In this document: positions 12,285 through 12,652 of the stretch, one piece after another
Layout of the letters: the number at the start of each line of letters is the position of its first letter
Position numbering within the stretch: the first letter of the stretch is position 1
NCBI GenBank assembly: GCA_021845555.1
Contig: JAJZVS010000068.1
Location: 1-12,652, forward strand
From: Pseudomonadota bacterium
Lineage (GTDB): Bacteria; Pseudomonadota; Alphaproteobacteria; Acetobacterales; Acetobacteraceae
Direction of reading: 5' to 3'
Length of the DNA stretch: 12,652 bases
The notes under the pieces: model-generated
What the model saw: only the letters and a program-made list of their open reading frames with translations
Database searches by the model: none
What the model was told of the DNA's origin: nothing
Translations under genes and position numbers: made by a program

Positions 12285-12652
12285 GGCGCGGGGACCGCGA
12301 TCGCCAGCCAGCCGGCGGCGTCGAACCGCCCGGCCTCGCCGGGGCGCAGCAGCACGGTGGTGGTTTCGGATTCGACCAGGGCCGGGCCAGACAGGCGCTG
12401 GCCGGGGGCGAGATCGGCGAAATCGAAGACCGCGGCCTGCACCCACCCCGCCGCCCCCCCCGCCGGCGCGTCCAGGAACAGCTTGCGGCTTCCCCGGGGG
12501 GCGGGCGCGGGGGCGGGCGCGGGGGCGGGCGCGGGGGCGGGCGCGGGGGTGGGCGCGGGAGCCGGCGAGGGCGCAGCCGTGGCGCGGTCCGACACGACGG
12601 CGGCCGGTGGCGCCGGCAGCCGGCCGATCACCGACAGCCTTGCGTTCACCAG
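12281..12652 (-). CDS. Hydantoinase/oxoprolinase A-type protein, C-terminal fragment
   Basis: The frame is open to the right edge of the window; 123 residues of the C-terminus are present. The start VNARLSVIGRLP matches the VNLRVTAxGRL segment of HyuA-type N-methylhydantoinase/5-oxoprolinase proteins. The end RLSGPALVESETTTVLLRPGEAGRFDAAGWLAI matches the GPAIVEExxSTTxVxPG closing segment of the same family. These ATP-dependent enzymes open hydantoins or 5-oxoproline and usually pair with a B subunit. Between the two matches lies an Ala/Pro repeat encoded by a 12-bp tandem array. The TGA at 12283-12281 overlaps the mobA start. The substrate and the presence of a hyuB partner lie outside the window. 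Confidence 0.82.
   Translation of the reverse strand: MVNARLSVIGRLPAPPAAVVSDRATAAPSPAPAPTPAPAPAPAPAPAPAPAPRGSRKLFLDAPAGGAAGWVQAAVFDFADLAPGQRLSGPALVESETTTVLLRPGEAGRFDAAGWLAIAVPAP
12497..12556. repeat. 12-bp minisatellite in the hydantoinase gene
   Basis: Four exact copies of GGGGGCGGGCGC (12497-12544) are followed by one copy with a single change (GGGGGTGGGCGC, 12545-12556). On the coding - strand each unit adds four residues of Ala-Pro. Because the unit is a multiple of three, copy-number change would keep the frame. The pure copies suggest a recent, slippage-prone expansion. Confidence 0.9.

Overview
The window looks like a chromosomal segment of a strongly GC-rich alphaproteobacterium, most likely a member of Rhodospirillales/Acetobacteraceae. 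The main reasons are a UPF0262 gene, a DUF983 gene and a scpB-tatB-tatC-serS block. That block matches the widespread alphaproteobacterial order scpA-scpB-tatA-tatB-tatC-serS, with scpA and tatA absent here. Placement below class is inference from gene content and base composition; no rRNA or tRNA gene is present.

Left part (1-1671, + strand): the C-terminal end of a membrane protein, then about 200 bp of non-coding DNA holding two perfect inverted repeats and a 10-bp direct repeat (possible mobile-element remnant). Next come rpmE (ribosomal protein bL31, non-zinc type) with a good intrinsic terminator, and a TauD/TfdA-type Fe(II)/2-oxoglutarate dioxygenase.

Central left part (1715-6518, - strand, read right to left): a Gfo/Idh/MocA oxidoreductase, a possible 35-codon leader ORF that overlaps the scpB start, then scpB (chromosome segregation), tatB and tatC (twin-arginine export) and serS (seryl-tRNA synthetase). 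tatC and serS are 4 nt apart.

Central right part (6763-8848, + strand): a DUF983 membrane protein and a UPF0262 protein joined by an ATGA overlap, then a class V aminotransferase related to PhnW (2-aminoethylphosphonate:pyruvate transaminase) with changed active-site segments. The divergent gap before DUF983 contains a G-run tandem repeat.

Right part (8879-12652, - strand, read right to left): the end of a hydantoinase/oxoprolinase A-type protein carrying an in-frame 12-bp minisatellite, mobA (molybdenum cofactor guanylyltransferase), an L-aspartate dehydrogenase and a small cupin. A 98-nt gap with a 14-bp tandem repeat follows, then an NfeD-like protein and an SPFH/stomatin-like membrane protein. 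ATGA overlaps join hydantoinase/mobA, mobA/aspartate dehydrogenase and NfeD/SPFH, so two compact operons are likely, possibly one.

Most of the window is ordinary housekeeping and metabolic DNA. No phage, CRISPR, toxin-antitoxin or intact transposase gene was seen, and no clearly novel system. The points most worth a second look are the incomplete scp/tat cluster, the divergent PhnW-like enzyme, the hydantoinase-mobA-aspartate dehydrogenase-cupin operon, and several short repeat arrays. No gene-free stretch exceeds 300 bp.
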